A stretch of DNA of 64,000 nucleotides. Source: an uncultured Planctomycetota bacterium. GTDB lineage: Bacteria; Planctomycetota; Phycisphaerae; UBA1845; UTPLA1. Positions 34,134 to 42,390 of this stretch are shown one piece after another; the stretch's first letter is position 1; every line of letters starts with the position of its first letter. The notes below the pieces were generated by a model, which had not been told where the DNA came from, did not search any database, and saw only the letters and a list, made by a program, of their open reading frames with translations. The stretch is taken from positions 310,001 through 374,000 of the forward strand of contig CAADGE010000048.1 of NCBI GenBank assembly GCA_900696465.1, in the 5' to 3' direction. The position numbers were made by a program, and so were the translations under genes.

Positions 34134-34165
34134 CCTAACTATACCCTAACTTTTCAGCGGGGCAA
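34134..34165 (-). promoter_or_regulatory. Polymerase promoter with direct-repeat operator candidate
   Basis: On the minus strand, TTGCCC (34165-34160) and TATAGT (34143-34138) are spaced 16 bases. GTTAGG occurs twice, at 34150-34145 and 34139-34134, 11 bases apart and flanking or overlapping the -10 element, which is a typical repressor geometry. It does not match the E. coli or Gram-positive LexA box. Confidence 0.45.
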
Positions 34166-34269
34166 TGATCAAGGCAAAAAAGCCGGTCGGTAAACTGTGA
34201 GCGCTCAATCACGCTGGAAGGGCGATTCTCATTCGACCGATGTACCCCGTCAGATGGGAGGCAGGGGGG

Positions 34270-34734
34270 TCAGGAAGGCAGCCGGCAGATTTCAACGGCC
34301 ATGTGGGCGTCTGCGCGGGACATGCCTGTGCCGCGACGCAGCAGGCGCGCGGCCTTGCGTGCGAGTCCCTTGTCGATCAGTTCTTTCACCTCGTCCGGTA
34401 GTTGGGTGCTGAGCGTAACGCTCCAGTGCGAGAGAACGGCGTCGAGCTTGTCGGCGAGCCGCCCCTTGTGACTGATCTCGTCGTACGCTTCTTTAAGGCC
34501 GATGCTTGACAAGCGCGCGTGGGTTCGCATGGCGCTGAAGGTGCGCCCGGCGCGAACCAGCCGCGCAACCTCCGAAGGCAGCGGCGACGGATCGGGAAGC
34601 CGGAGGTGATCGAGAATCGCGTCGATTCGGCGTTCGAGTTGCCAGTGGTCGTAGCGCTGACGGCTGCGCAGCCATCCAAAGAAGAAGCCCAGAACCGTCC
34701 GAACCAGAACGACAAACAGCCAGATCAGGTACAT
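34270..34734 (-). CDS. Membrane-anchored protein with two bL12 C-terminal-like repeats
   Basis: A 154-residue protein with an N-terminal hydrophobic helix (residues 1-21) and a basic linker. Two copies follow of a helical motif resembling the C-terminal domain of ribosomal protein bL12. Copy one is near residues 54-90 (EVARLVRAGRTFSAMR, then GLKEAYDEI). Copy two is near 114-151 (VKELIDKGLARKAARLL, then RADAHMAVEI). The 'V..L...G....A.......G....A...V' spacing is the clue. In L12 this face contacts translation factors; what the membrane version does is unknown. Confidence 0.6.
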   Translation of the reverse strand: MYLIWLFVVLVRTVLGFFFGWLRSRQRYDHWQLERRIDAILDHLRLPDPSPLPSEVARLVRAGRTFSAMRTHARLSSIGLKEAYDEISHKGRLADKLDAVLSHWSVTLSTQLPDEVKELIDKGLARKAARLLRRGTGMSRADAHMAVEICRLPS

Positions 34735-34936
34735 GTTCTCGTATCGGCAGCTGGCGGCCGTTGCGTTGTGTTAAAGCTCATGCCGGCATCGGACCGGAAT
34801 CGACCACCTCTTTCGCGATCGTCAGGTTCAGGCCCGCGTCCTGGCGCAGATGCTTGATCGCCTCGACCCCGTGACTCACGATCGCAAGGTAGCAATTGGC
34901 ACGCGCCAGGTATCAGAAACGAGCGCGGCCAGCCGA

Positions 34937-35413
34937 TCACTCATCCTGAAAAGCCCGGAGCATCCAGGCCATCTTCTCATGGGATTCCATCAGCCCGGTC
35001 AGAAAGTCGTTCGTTCCGGCATCGCCGAACTTCTCATCACAGGCCGTCACGTCCGTGCGAAGCTGCCGGATGATCGCCTCGTGATCCGCCACCAAGTGCG
35101 CGACCATCGATCGGGCATTGGGAAACTCACCCGGCGCCTCTTTGAGACGGGTCAGCTTGAGAAATTCCGTCATCGTCCCCGGCGATTTGCCGCCCAGCGA
35201 GCGAATCCGCTCGGCGATCTCGTCGATCGATTCCTCGATCTGATCGTATTGCGACTCGAAAAACTTGTGCAGGTCGTTGAACTGCGGTCCGGTGACGTTC
35301 CAGTGATAGTTACGCGTCTTGACGTACAGCACGTGTTCATCCGCGAGCAGGGCGGAGAGCACCTGAATCACACCCGATCGATTCTGGTCCGACAATCCAA
35401 TGTTCATTTTCAT
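34937..35413 (-). CDS. dps: Dps-family DNA-protection/ferritin-like protein
   Basis: A 158-residue four-helix protein. The Dps signature is YHWNVTGPQFNDLHKFFESQY (ferroxidase His residues), followed by the second-helix acidic residues in EESIDEIAERIRSLGG. The later block MVAHLVADHEAIIRQLR is also typical. It stores iron and shields DNA as a dodecamer. The ATG at 35413 has AAGGAG 8 bases upstream, which is preferred to an ATG 27 bases earlier. Its position near a Y-family polymerase and DinB-like genes fits a stress neighbourhood. Confidence 0.93.
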   Translation of the reverse strand: MKMNIGLSDQNRSGVIQVLSALLADEHVLYVKTRNYHWNVTGPQFNDLHKFFESQYDQIEESIDEIAERIRSLGGKSPGTMTEFLKLTRLKEAPGEFPNARSMVAHLVADHEAIIRQLRTDVTACDEKFGDAGTNDFLTGLMESHEKMAWMLRAFQDE

Positions 35414-35588
35414 GGGGCTGGCTCCTTGTAAGTAAGACATGCAGGAGCATAGTCCGCGCCGCAGACTGTGGCTACGAATACTGGAACTCTATTGTCCGTA
35501 ATAAAGTACGACCGCCCGAGTGCGATTCGGCGATTGTCCTGCACTGCCGGGGATTGCTTCGGTGGGGCGGGGCGCGCTGTCGTGAGAA

Positions 35589-36158
35589 CTACGCAGGCCG
35601 TACGACGGTCTCGGCCGGCTGCCGCACCCACATCATGTAGTCCACTTCGACAACCGCGCCGCCGAGTCGCCGGATCATGTTTACCGCCTGGGCCCGATGG
35701 TGCGTCGAGTGCACGATGGCCTGCACCATCATGTCGCCAAGCGTCGCCTTGAAGAGACTGCCCTTCGAATCGCGGTACGCCACCATATTCTCGGCGTCTG
35801 CTGCCTTCAAGGTAGCCATGAATCGTGATCGCTGCAACCAGGTCGCGCGAAACCGCGCGTGGATCGTCTCCACCGTGGCCTTTTCCGTTTCGTCCGGCCA
35901 GGGGGTTTCGGTGAACCCTTGCCAGCGATGCAGCCAGACGTCCTCCCCGGCGTGCAAGTGCAGGAGTGTCTTTCGCAACGATCCTCGCCCCATGTCGAAC
36001 GAGCGGTCGAGCGATTCCTCCGTCAGCGATGCTGCCGCGCGGAGGATTTCCTCATTGGCCCAGTCGCTGTAGCGATAGAAGATTTGCAGGGTGTCCAGAT
36101 GCAGCAAGGTCGATGCCTCGATCGGCGCTCCGATCCGGAGCGCTTGTCTAGCGGGCAT
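35589..36158 (-). CDS. DinB-family protein
   Basis: A 189-residue protein. The DinB opening is IFYRYSDWANEEILRAA, with metal-site histidines in LLHLHAGEDVWLHRW and in VHSTHHRAQAVNMIRRLG, the usual H/H/H arrangement. The ATG at 36158 overlaps the preceding coiled-coil gene by 11 bases; a downstream TTG near residue 18, with GAGGC before it, is an alternative and would match the family start better. It is the third DinB-superfamily gene of the region. Confidence 0.87.
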   Translation of the reverse strand: MPARQALRIGAPIEASTLLHLDTLQIFYRYSDWANEEILRAAASLTEESLDRSFDMGRGSLRKTLLHLHAGEDVWLHRWQGFTETPWPDETEKATVETIHARFRATWLQRSRFMATLKAADAENMVAYRDSKGSLFKATLGDMMVQAIVHSTHHRAQAVNMIRRLGGAVVEVDYMMWVRQPAETVVRPA

Positions 36159-38055
36159 TCTGCTGCAGGTAAAGAAGGGTGTCCACGGCCGAGGCCAGCA
36201 ACGGGCTCTGCTCACGCTTCTCTACTGCTTCTTTAAGAAGGTTGTACGCGAGCATTTGCTGTTGGAAGCTGGCCTCGCGATCCTCGGCTATCAGTGCCGC
36301 GTGCAGCAGATGGCATGCCGCCTGGCCAATCTGGGCCTGCCAGACATAGTTCTTCCCGCTGGCAGTCGTGTTGTCAGGGAAGCGAACGTTGATTCGACCG
36401 ATCAACGTAGCGGCCTGCTCAAAGGACTTCACGGCCTCCGAGAGATAATTAACCGCCTCCGTCTGCAACGCATCTACATCAACCGGCGCCCCCGATCCAT
36501 CAATAGAAACCGCGCGTCCGAGCCGTGCAAGTAATTCCTTCTGGGAGCGGGCGGCCTGCAGCTGCTCATGCCGCGCCAACGCAGCGTTGTAGGCGATCTG
36601 TCCGGCGATCGTGTGAACGTAGGCCTCGGTTTCAGTGTCCTGGCTGATGCGCTGGAGCCGTTCATCGACCTTTTCTCCGGAGCGGGCGGCAGCGCCGGCA
36701 TCGCTGGCCCGCTTCTTGGCCGCCGCGACGGCACTGCGCGCCGCGTTGTTCGCATCCTTCAGTAGCTTGATGGACTCCTCCGTGGACTTGTCCGCCGTGG
36801 CCACGAGTTTGGATGCCTGCTCCAGCAATTCCCGCAGGTTTGCCGATTCTGACTGAATCTGCTTGGAAAGACTGGTTGCTTCATCTTTCAATCGGCCGGC
36901 GAGTTCATCAAGGGCAGCCAACTCCTTCGTCGCGCCCTCCTGCAAGCTGCGCATGGTCTCGGCCTGCTCCTGAAACTGTTCCAGGCGAAATCGCAGGGTT
37001 TCCAGACCTGGATCAATCATTCCGTCCTCGTACTGCGGCACCGTCGGCTCGGGTCCTTCCTGCGCGACTTCGCGAGCCCCTCGCAGCGTTCCGTGGACCA
37101 GCGCTGCAGCTTTCGACTCCGCCTCGCGCGCGCTGCGTGAGAGCTCCTCGTAGCGGCTGCGATAGGCCTCGAAGCTCATGCGCGACGAATCCAGGGCCTG
37201 GAGCTGCTCTTTCGCTGCGGCTGCCGCTGACTCGAGCTGAGCCAGCTCCTGCTCGCGCGATTGAATCAGGGTACTGAGTTGACCGATGATCTGCTGAAGC
37301 TGGGCGTTGCCGGCCTTTGCCCTTTCGAGTCCCGCCGTGACATTCTCCATCCGCGGTTTCGGATCCTGGAGCGCCAGCGCTTCGAGACGGCTTCCGAGGT
37401 ATTCGATTGCACTGGTCTGTTTCTCGGCGGCGGCCCACAGCAGCGCGGCCTGCGATCGCTCGAACGTCGCTTTGTCCATTTCCATGCGCGCCTTGGTCAG
37501 GAGGAAAATGGCGCGAACGCGATTGGCGTCCAGATGGTTTGCTGCGGAGAGCCCGTCCGCACTGGCGGCACGGAGGGCGTTCATCGCCGATTCAGCTCGT
37601 CGCAGAATCTGCTCGGGCATCTTGAGCCGTGTGGCCGCCTGTTGCACGACGGCCTCCGCATTGACAGGGCCACGCAAGGATGCACCACGATCTGCGATGA
37701 CCGTGCCGCGCTGCGTATCGCGCTGAGAAACCGAAGTCAGGGCACCGCTTGCCTTCTCCAGGTCACGCAGGGCGGGGCCTTCGAAGAGATCCGGCTGACT
37801 GCGGCCGATCGGACCAACCGTCGCCGGGTCCAACCCTTTTGGATCGGCACCGGCGTACATGTAGGCAATCAGCGCCAGTTCATGGTCGAGATTGGCAATC
37901 GCCCGGCGTACGACTTCCGCATCATCCGACACGGCTGCATCGAGGGCCCGCTCCGGTCCACGAAGCATCCCGAGATAAAAGGGAGTGCCCGCCAGTGCGA
38001 GTACGAGGACCAGCGCCAGACTCAGACCAATGATGCCGCCAGCTTTACCGCCCAC
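36148..38055 (-). CDS. Membrane-anchored coiled-coil protein, hypothetical
   Basis: A 635-residue protein with an N-terminal transmembrane helix (about residues 8-28), then almost continuous Ala/Glu/Gln/Leu-rich helix. Clear coiled coils lie around residues 205-310 (QQIIGQLSTLIQSREQELAQ) and 350-440. The last 150 residues are TPR-like (EAVNYLSEAVKSFEQAATLIG, HLLHAALIAEDREASFQQQ). No enzymatic motif is present. The GTG at 38055 is preferred, with GAGGT about 10 bases upstream; a TTG at 38073 is possible. A structural or scaffolding role in the envelope is likely but inferred. Confidence 0.72.
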   Translation of the reverse strand: MGGKAGGIIGLSLALVLVLALAGTPFYLGMLRGPERALDAAVSDDAEVVRRAIANLDHELALIAYMYAGADPKGLDPATVGPIGRSQPDLFEGPALRDLEKASGALTSVSQRDTQRGTVIADRGASLRGPVNAEAVVQQAATRLKMPEQILRRAESAMNALRAASADGLSAANHLDANRVRAIFLLTKARMEMDKATFERSQAALLWAAAEKQTSAIEYLGSRLEALALQDPKPRMENVTAGLERAKAGNAQLQQIIGQLSTLIQSREQELAQLESAAAAAKEQLQALDSSRMSFEAYRSRYEELSRSAREAESKAAALVHGTLRGAREVAQEGPEPTVPQYEDGMIDPGLETLRFRLEQFQEQAETMRSLQEGATKELAALDELAGRLKDEATSLSKQIQSESANLRELLEQASKLVATADKSTEESIKLLKDANNAARSAVAAAKKRASDAGAAARSGEKVDERLQRISQDTETEAYVHTIAGQIAYNAALARHEQLQAARSQKELLARLGRAVSIDGSGAPVDVDALQTEAVNYLSEAVKSFEQAATLIGRINVRFPDNTTASGKNYVWQAQIGQAACHLLHAALIAEDREASFQQQMLAYNLLKEAVEKREQSPLLASAVDTLLYLQQNAR

Positions 38056-38223
38056 GATCGCTATACCTCGCAATGGTCATCGGCTCACTTGCCGGCTTGA
38101 TGCAGGGCCCGATATCCCCCCGGGCAGGCGTGCAAACAACACGTTGTGGATGTCATATTAATAATGCCGGCCGGACAAAGTCAAACGCCGGGCCGGGCAG
38201 GGGAGGAGCGGGCGAATCGAGGA

Positions 38224-39786
38224 TCAGCGCAGGACTCTTTTACCGGTCGGCGGAGTGCCTTCGATGTGCTTGAGGGCTTCACGCAGCGCCGTGGGGGACC
38301 AGCTGATCACCACGTAGCCGTCCGTCACCTTCAAGGCAGGTCCCAGGATGCCGGCCTGCAAGTACCATACATGATCTTCGTCGCGGAGCACCTTTACCCG
38401 CACAAGGACCGTCTTGTTGCGCTCCGCCCGTTCGTCCAGATACTGACTCCAGGCATCGAGCAGCGCGTCAATCGCCATCCGCACGGCGCGCGGGTCGTTG
38501 ATTTCGATGGCCAGCGTTAACGCGAATGGTATCTTCAGCGGGTGCTCCGGATATTCGAAGATCACGACATTGTTGCCGAAGTGATCGATCAGACTCCCGC
38601 TGATGTCGATTCCCTTCTCCTGCTCCAGCCGTTCCCAGGCCGTCTGCCATTTGCGTACATTTGTTTCCGACTGCGAAGCAATCCAGGCGCGCGGAACGTT
38701 GTCCACCAGCCACCGCGTCGGTACCTGGAGGATGGCCATCCGCTTCGCATCCTTCGGAACGATGCTCAGATGGCGCGGCGCATAATCGGCCGGATCGCTG
38801 TAACTCCGCAGCATATCCTGCCCCTCGCTGCGATAGCAGCGCCGCAGGGTCAGGGCTCGCCCGTCGGTACCGATGGACCACAGATCATGCGTCATGCGCT
38901 CCGCCTGCAGGGCTGCGACCACCCGGCGAACGCGATGATCCGCCACATCATCGAGCCGGTTGCGAAGCCGCAGGAAACCGATGAACCAATGGGCAAGAGA
39001 ATCGGCGGCACCGGTTCGCTCGACGGCCGAGCGGTACCACTCATCCGAGGACATGGCCGGCGACTTGCCCCGAGCCGATGCCACGATCCGCTCGAAGGCA
39101 CCTTCACCAAAGGTGACCACGAAGTACGAATCGACCCGACCCCATTCCCAGACGGCCCATGCAGCCATACGTTCGTCGGTCAACCGTTGATAGGCGACGC
39201 CGGAAACCTCGTGCCGCGAAAGCCGGGCCACTTCGCGATTTGTATATCGCCCCATGATGCGGTTGAGCTGCTCGAGCACAAGGCCGGATTCGCTGTCTGT
39301 GCGAAAGATCAGAGCTGCCTGCAGCCGATTCAGCCGCAGAATCTTGCTCGGTTGCTGCCCGGATTCGCCATCATCATCATCTGCAGGATCGACGAGCTTG
39401 GCGGAGACATCGAGCAACGCCATGGCATGTTCAAACTGACCCAGCAGCGGCAGGGCTGCCACGATGTCGGCATAGACCTGGCCTTCGCCCGGTATCATTC
39501 CCGCCGCATTGAGCATGCCGACCACGGCCGTTACCGAGACCACAAAGGGAACTTCCGCCGGAGCCGTGGTCGCAGGGCCGGAGGACGGACTGAGAAACCG
39601 GTACGGCTTGGCCACATAGACGACCATCGAATCGGCCGGGATCAGCTCTGTAATCGGTCCGGCCAAAAGGGGGTCTGCCAGCCAGGAGAAGCACGCGCAG
39701 CACACCAGGAAGCCGACGATGCCGGTCAATCTCGATTCTCGCGTTGGCTGCATCTTCTTGGAACCGCCCAGGTTCAACATGTTCAT
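38224..39786 (-). CDS. Exported protein resembling DUF3352, hypothetical
   Basis: A protein of about 520 residues with a signal peptide (SRLTGIVGFLVCCACFSW region, cleavage near LLAGP). The mature start is ITELIPADSMVVYVAKPY, like the 'LPADT.lyv.v' opening of DUF3352 proteins. Later segments LAHWFIGFLRLRNRLDD and FGNNVVIFEYPEHPLKIPFALTLAIEI repeat that family's pattern of evaluating beta-strand modules. The start is uncertain between 39798 (TTG), 39786 (ATG) and 39753 (ATG). No catalytic residues are visible. It is presumably periplasmic. Confidence 0.68.
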   Translation of the reverse strand: MNMLNLGGSKKMQPTRESRLTGIVGFLVCCACFSWLADPLLAGPITELIPADSMVVYVAKPYRFLSPSSGPATTAPAEVPFVVSVTAVVGMLNAAGMIPGEGQVYADIVAALPLLGQFEHAMALLDVSAKLVDPADDDDGESGQQPSKILRLNRLQAALIFRTDSESGLVLEQLNRIMGRYTNREVARLSRHEVSGVAYQRLTDERMAAWAVWEWGRVDSYFVVTFGEGAFERIVASARGKSPAMSSDEWYRSAVERTGAADSLAHWFIGFLRLRNRLDDVADHRVRRVVAALQAERMTHDLWSIGTDGRALTLRRCYRSEGQDMLRSYSDPADYAPRHLSIVPKDAKRMAILQVPTRWLVDNVPRAWIASQSETNVRKWQTAWERLEQEKGIDISGSLIDHFGNNVVIFEYPEHPLKIPFALTLAIEINDPRAVRMAIDALLDAWSQYLDERAERNKTVLVRVKVLRDEDHVWYLQAGILGPALKVTDGYVVISWSPTALREALKHIEGTPPTGKRVLR

Positions 39787-39931
39787 GGATTGGCTCAACC
39801 GCAGGCAGTCGAAACGCTCAGGCGTAAGACCGCTTTCTGCCCGATGGCTTTATTCAACGTGGAGTATACGTTGCCCTCACGGCAGCGACAATCCGCAGCC
39901 GATTCGAAGACATGCAGTATGAAAGGGGCTT

Positions 39932-40741
39932 TCATTCAGAAGAATCGTCGCCAAGTCGCAGACCGCGAACCAGCGCTTCCAGATCCTCCGGGTTCGGACG
40001 GTCCTGTACGCGTGCCGATTGCCGCTTCCAGAGTATCTGACGGTCGCGAGCGACGAGAACATGCGCTGGCAGCGCGACATCCTTCTTGCCCGGGCCGCCG
40101 CCCTCATGGAGCAAGCCGTACTTTCGGAGGATGTCTCCCGACTCATCTGCAAGAATGCTGAAGCCCAGCTTACGATTTTGAACGACCTCGCGAGACCGGG
40201 AAGGGGGGTCCACGCTCACAGCCAGCACACGCCCGCCGCGCCGCTGAAGCTCTTCATTCACTGCCCGGAGCCCGACGAGCTCCGTCACACAGCTCACTCA
40301 CCAGTAACCACGGTAGAACACCAGCAGTGCGGGGCCCGAAGCAACCACTTCATCCAGCGACACCGCGCGGCCTTCTTCGTCGGGAAGGGTGAACGCTGGT
40401 GCGATCGTCAGCGACTCGAACGTTTGCGACGGCGGCAGCTTGAGCCCCCAGAAGAAGATGTACGCAAAGAGGATGGTCAACAGGGGGGATAACAGGCCAA
40501 TGCCGCGAATCGCAAGCCGGTGATCTCGAGCGACGGCACGGATTCCCAGCATGGAACCCAGAAACATCAGCACGAAAGCCGGGGCTCCCGATGCGCGTAT
40601 CCATGAATTGGCCATCAGGGCCATGTAGAGCATCGGGCCCCCGATTGTCAGCAGGAGACCGAGGATTGAGATGCCCAGGGCTTGTCGTTGTTTCGGTCGG
40701 CCCGACGTCTGCGCCACATAATCCCGAGGCGTAGTGCTCAT
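39932..40741 (-). CDS. Membrane-anchored peroxiredoxin-like selenoprotein (in-frame TGA read as Sec)
   Basis: This is one continuous frame if the TGA at 40300-40298 encodes selenocysteine, giving 269 residues. Three hydrophobic helices (about 22-45, 52-70 and 82-104) are followed by an AhpC/TSA thioredoxin-fold domain: PAFTLPDEEGRAVSL, then ALLVFYRGYW-Sec148-V-S-C151. The fold continues with strands RVLAVSVDPPSRS, KLGFSILADESGD and ALPAHVLVARDRQILW. In relatives the redox site is YRGxWCPxC, so the TGA falls exactly on the first Cys, giving UxxC. A SECIS-like hairpin lies 14-32 bases after the TGA. The alternative is a nonsense mutation (TGC to TGA). The start could be 40753 or 40741. Confidence 0.75.
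40266..40284 (-). promoter_or_regulatory. Candidate bacterial SECIS hairpin
   Basis: On the minus strand CGGAGC pairs with GCTCCG (6 bp) around TCGTCGG. If the U-G closing wobble forms, the apical loop is CGUCG with G at its second position. The loop begins 20 bases after the TGA. Bacterial SECIS elements sit just downstream of the Sec codon inside the coding sequence and carry a G early in the apical loop, which this fits. Confidence 0.5.
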
Positions 40742-40852
40742 GCATGCCATCATACTCAGCCGTTTCAGCACGTGCAATCGAGTTCGTCGGGCGGAAGGGG
40801 TTGTCTCGCCGCCGGAAATTTGTTTCGCGCAGCAGATCGTGGATGTGGGAAT

Positions 40853-40881
40853 TTACAGAAGAATGTAATTAGCGAATTAGC
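40853..40881. promoter_or_regulatory. Operator candidate between the selenoprotein and HTH genes
   Basis: TTACA (40853-40857), six bases, then TGTAA (40864-40868) form an inverted repeat extending imperfectly to ATTTACA/TGTAATT. Directly after it, AATTAGC occurs twice (40867-40873 and 40875-40881). This AT-rich patch lies in the divergent intergenic space and suits an ArsR-type dimer. Confidence 0.4.
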
Positions 40882-40966
40882 TTGAAGTGTGAATTTATTG
40901 CAGAAGCCGACCGCATCCGTCCGACCGTATCTGAAAGGGAGCTAACGTGTATTTGGGGTAACGGCT

Positions 40967-41620
40967 ATGAAAAGCAGACACCGCAAGGAACAGACCCATA
41001 CGAGCAACGTACTGGTTTCTCGAATCGGCAGAAATTGCCGAAAGACTCGGCGGGGGGGTCGCATCTCCGCAAATCGAGCCGGCGACGCGCATCTGATCCA
41101 GCAGATCTTCCCGATGCTGTCAGGCAGGACCTCGCGCTACGGCGTCGGCATCTGCGTTGCGAGTTGTCGCCGTCTCGGCGATCAGGTCGATTGGTCCGTG
41201 TCGCAGCTCGTCAGGCACGCAGCCAGACCCGGGGAGCGACCGACTGGCGCATTCTTCGAATCGGCGGATTGTGTCGAGGTCGCGCGAATGGTCGGCGGAC
41301 TGGCTCATGCCGATCGCCTGCGAATCGCCCAGGCCTTGGCCTGCGGTGCTGTTTCACACCACGATCTTGAGCAGGCCATCAAGCTCAAGACGGGCCCTCT
41401 GTACCACCATCTGCGCGTATTGGAGCGGGCCGGCGTCCTGCAAATTCGCGGACGAAACGAATACGTCCTCTCGCAGGCCGGAAGACTCATGCTCATGGCC
41501 GTCACGGTACTCACGGCACAGGGCACAACCCGGCAGGGTCATGTGCATCCACCGCGAAAAGCACGTACAGCGACTCGGAAGAGCGTTCGAAGAGCCGCAT
41601 CCTCGGGCATAGCGGCTTGA
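40967..41620 (+). CDS. ArsR-like winged-helix transcriptional regulator
   Basis: A 217-residue protein whose central part (about residues 103-185) is a winged helix: VARMVGGLAHADRLRIAQAL, then the recognition region HHDLEQAIKLKTGPLYHHLRVLERAGVL and a wing GRNEYVLSQAGR. No Cys-based metal site is evident. The first 80 residues are basic and look non-conserved, so the true start may be later; the ATG at 40967 has only a weak site. It is divergent from the selenoprotein gene, so it could control it, and itself. Confidence 0.72.
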   Translation: MKSRHRKEQTHTSNVLVSRIGRNCRKTRRGGRISANRAGDAHLIQQIFPMLSGRTSRYGVGICVASCRRLGDQVDWSVSQLVRHAARPGERPTGAFFESADCVEVARMVGGLAHADRLRIAQALACGAVSHHDLEQAIKLKTGPLYHHLRVLERAGVLQIRGRNEYVLSQAGRLMLMAVTVLTAQGTTRQGHVHPPRKARTATRKSVRRAASSGIAA

Positions 41621-41726
41621 GTACGCCTGATCCATGAGGGCAATTCGCCCGCTCTCGACCTGATTTCCAAGGTCTGATAATGAATCTTATGTTGCATTGA
41701 GAGGGGGGCGGCCTTGCGATCAAGAC

Positions 41727-42032
41727 TCAGCGGCGAACCGACCCGAACACCGCTTTGAGGTCGATGGAATCCCAAAGTACGAACTGCCGCGTCGTCGTTT
41801 CGTAACTGTACAGATTCATGCGCTGGGCAGCCGCGTCGGTCACGTAAATAAGCTCACTCGTCGAGCTGAACTGGCCGGTGACCACGATGTAATCCCCGCC
41901 GCGATCAATCTGGGCGAAGGCCCGGGCTTCCTGCGTGGTGAAGAGTCCGGCAAGTAGGACACCGACCAGCAGGATTGTCGCGGTGATTGAGAGCACGCCG
42001 ATGGCCAGGTTCTTGGGGTCGTTACCGTACAT
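41727..42032 (-). CDS. Small membrane-anchored protein, paralogue of its neighbour
   Basis: A 101-residue protein. A transmembrane helix (about residues 10-32) is followed by an exported domain whose core (DYIVVTGQFSSTSELIYVTD, then QRMNLYSYE) closely parallels the product of the upstream gene. I do not know the function. GAGGTG 8 bases before the ATG at 42032 decides the start; another ATG at 42071 overlaps the upstream stop as TAATG. It is the third gene of a small-membrane-protein operon. Confidence 0.65.
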   Translation of the reverse strand: MYGNDPKNLAIGVLSITATILLVGVLLAGLFTTQEARAFAQIDRGGDYIVVTGQFSSTSELIYVTDAAAQRMNLYSYETTTRQFVLWDSIDLKAVFGSVRR

Positions 42033-42070
42033 TTGATTCGCACCTCGTGTGCATGGATTCCAGTTGCTCA

Positions 42071-42361
42071 TTACCGACCGCCGCGAAATTCCTTCTGCAG
42101 GTCACGCCAGCCGCCGTGGAACACGGTCCGACTTGCCTGATTCCGGTTCGGCAGGAAGACGTGCATCCGCCGCTGTGCCAGGTCGATTACGTACAAGGCA
42201 TCGACGCCCGTGCGAATCTGACCGGCCACCATCACATAATTCTGCCCGAGCGGTGCCGTCTGCGCGCGGGCCTCCGGCAGTTCCCAGGTCCAGAGCACCA
42301 GCGTGGCCAGCAGGATCAGATTCACACCTACAAGGAGCACCAGAAGGGATTGTTTGGTCAT
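42071..42361 (-). CDS. Small membrane-anchored protein, paralogue of its neighbour
   Basis: A 96-residue protein with an N-terminal hydrophobic helix (residues 6-25) and an exported domain: NYVMVAGQIRTGVDALYVID, then QRRMHVFLPN. The shared pattern with the following gene (Y-[IV]-V-x-G-Q, then L-[IY]-V-x-D and Q-R-M) indicates tandem duplication. The repeated strand pairs could be a single blade of a propeller-like fold. The function is unknown. It lies 29 bases from the upstream 86-residue membrane protein gene. Confidence 0.65.
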   Translation of the reverse strand: MTKQSLLVLLVGVNLILLATLVLWTWELPEARAQTAPLGQNYVMVAGQIRTGVDALYVIDLAQRRMHVFLPNRNQASRTVFHGGWRDLQKEFRGGR

Positions 42362-42390
42362 CAGCCAAGCTCCCGTTGCGGATCGGACCT

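Noticed and set aside
38542-40161. A 539-codon plus-strand open frame across the DUF3352-like gene and the selenoprotein gene
   Set aside because: It covers two unrelated minus-strand genes and encodes nothing recognisable.
40298-40300. Ordinary pseudogene or two separate genes instead of a selenoprotein
   Set aside because: The frame is unbroken on both sides, the fold is complete, and the TGA sits exactly on the expected redox Cys with a hairpin after it. It is kept as an alternative, not as the main call.
40882-41370. An alternative 162-codon frame overlapping the ArsR-like gene
   Set aside because: The winged-helix sequence is in the other frame; this one has no motif.
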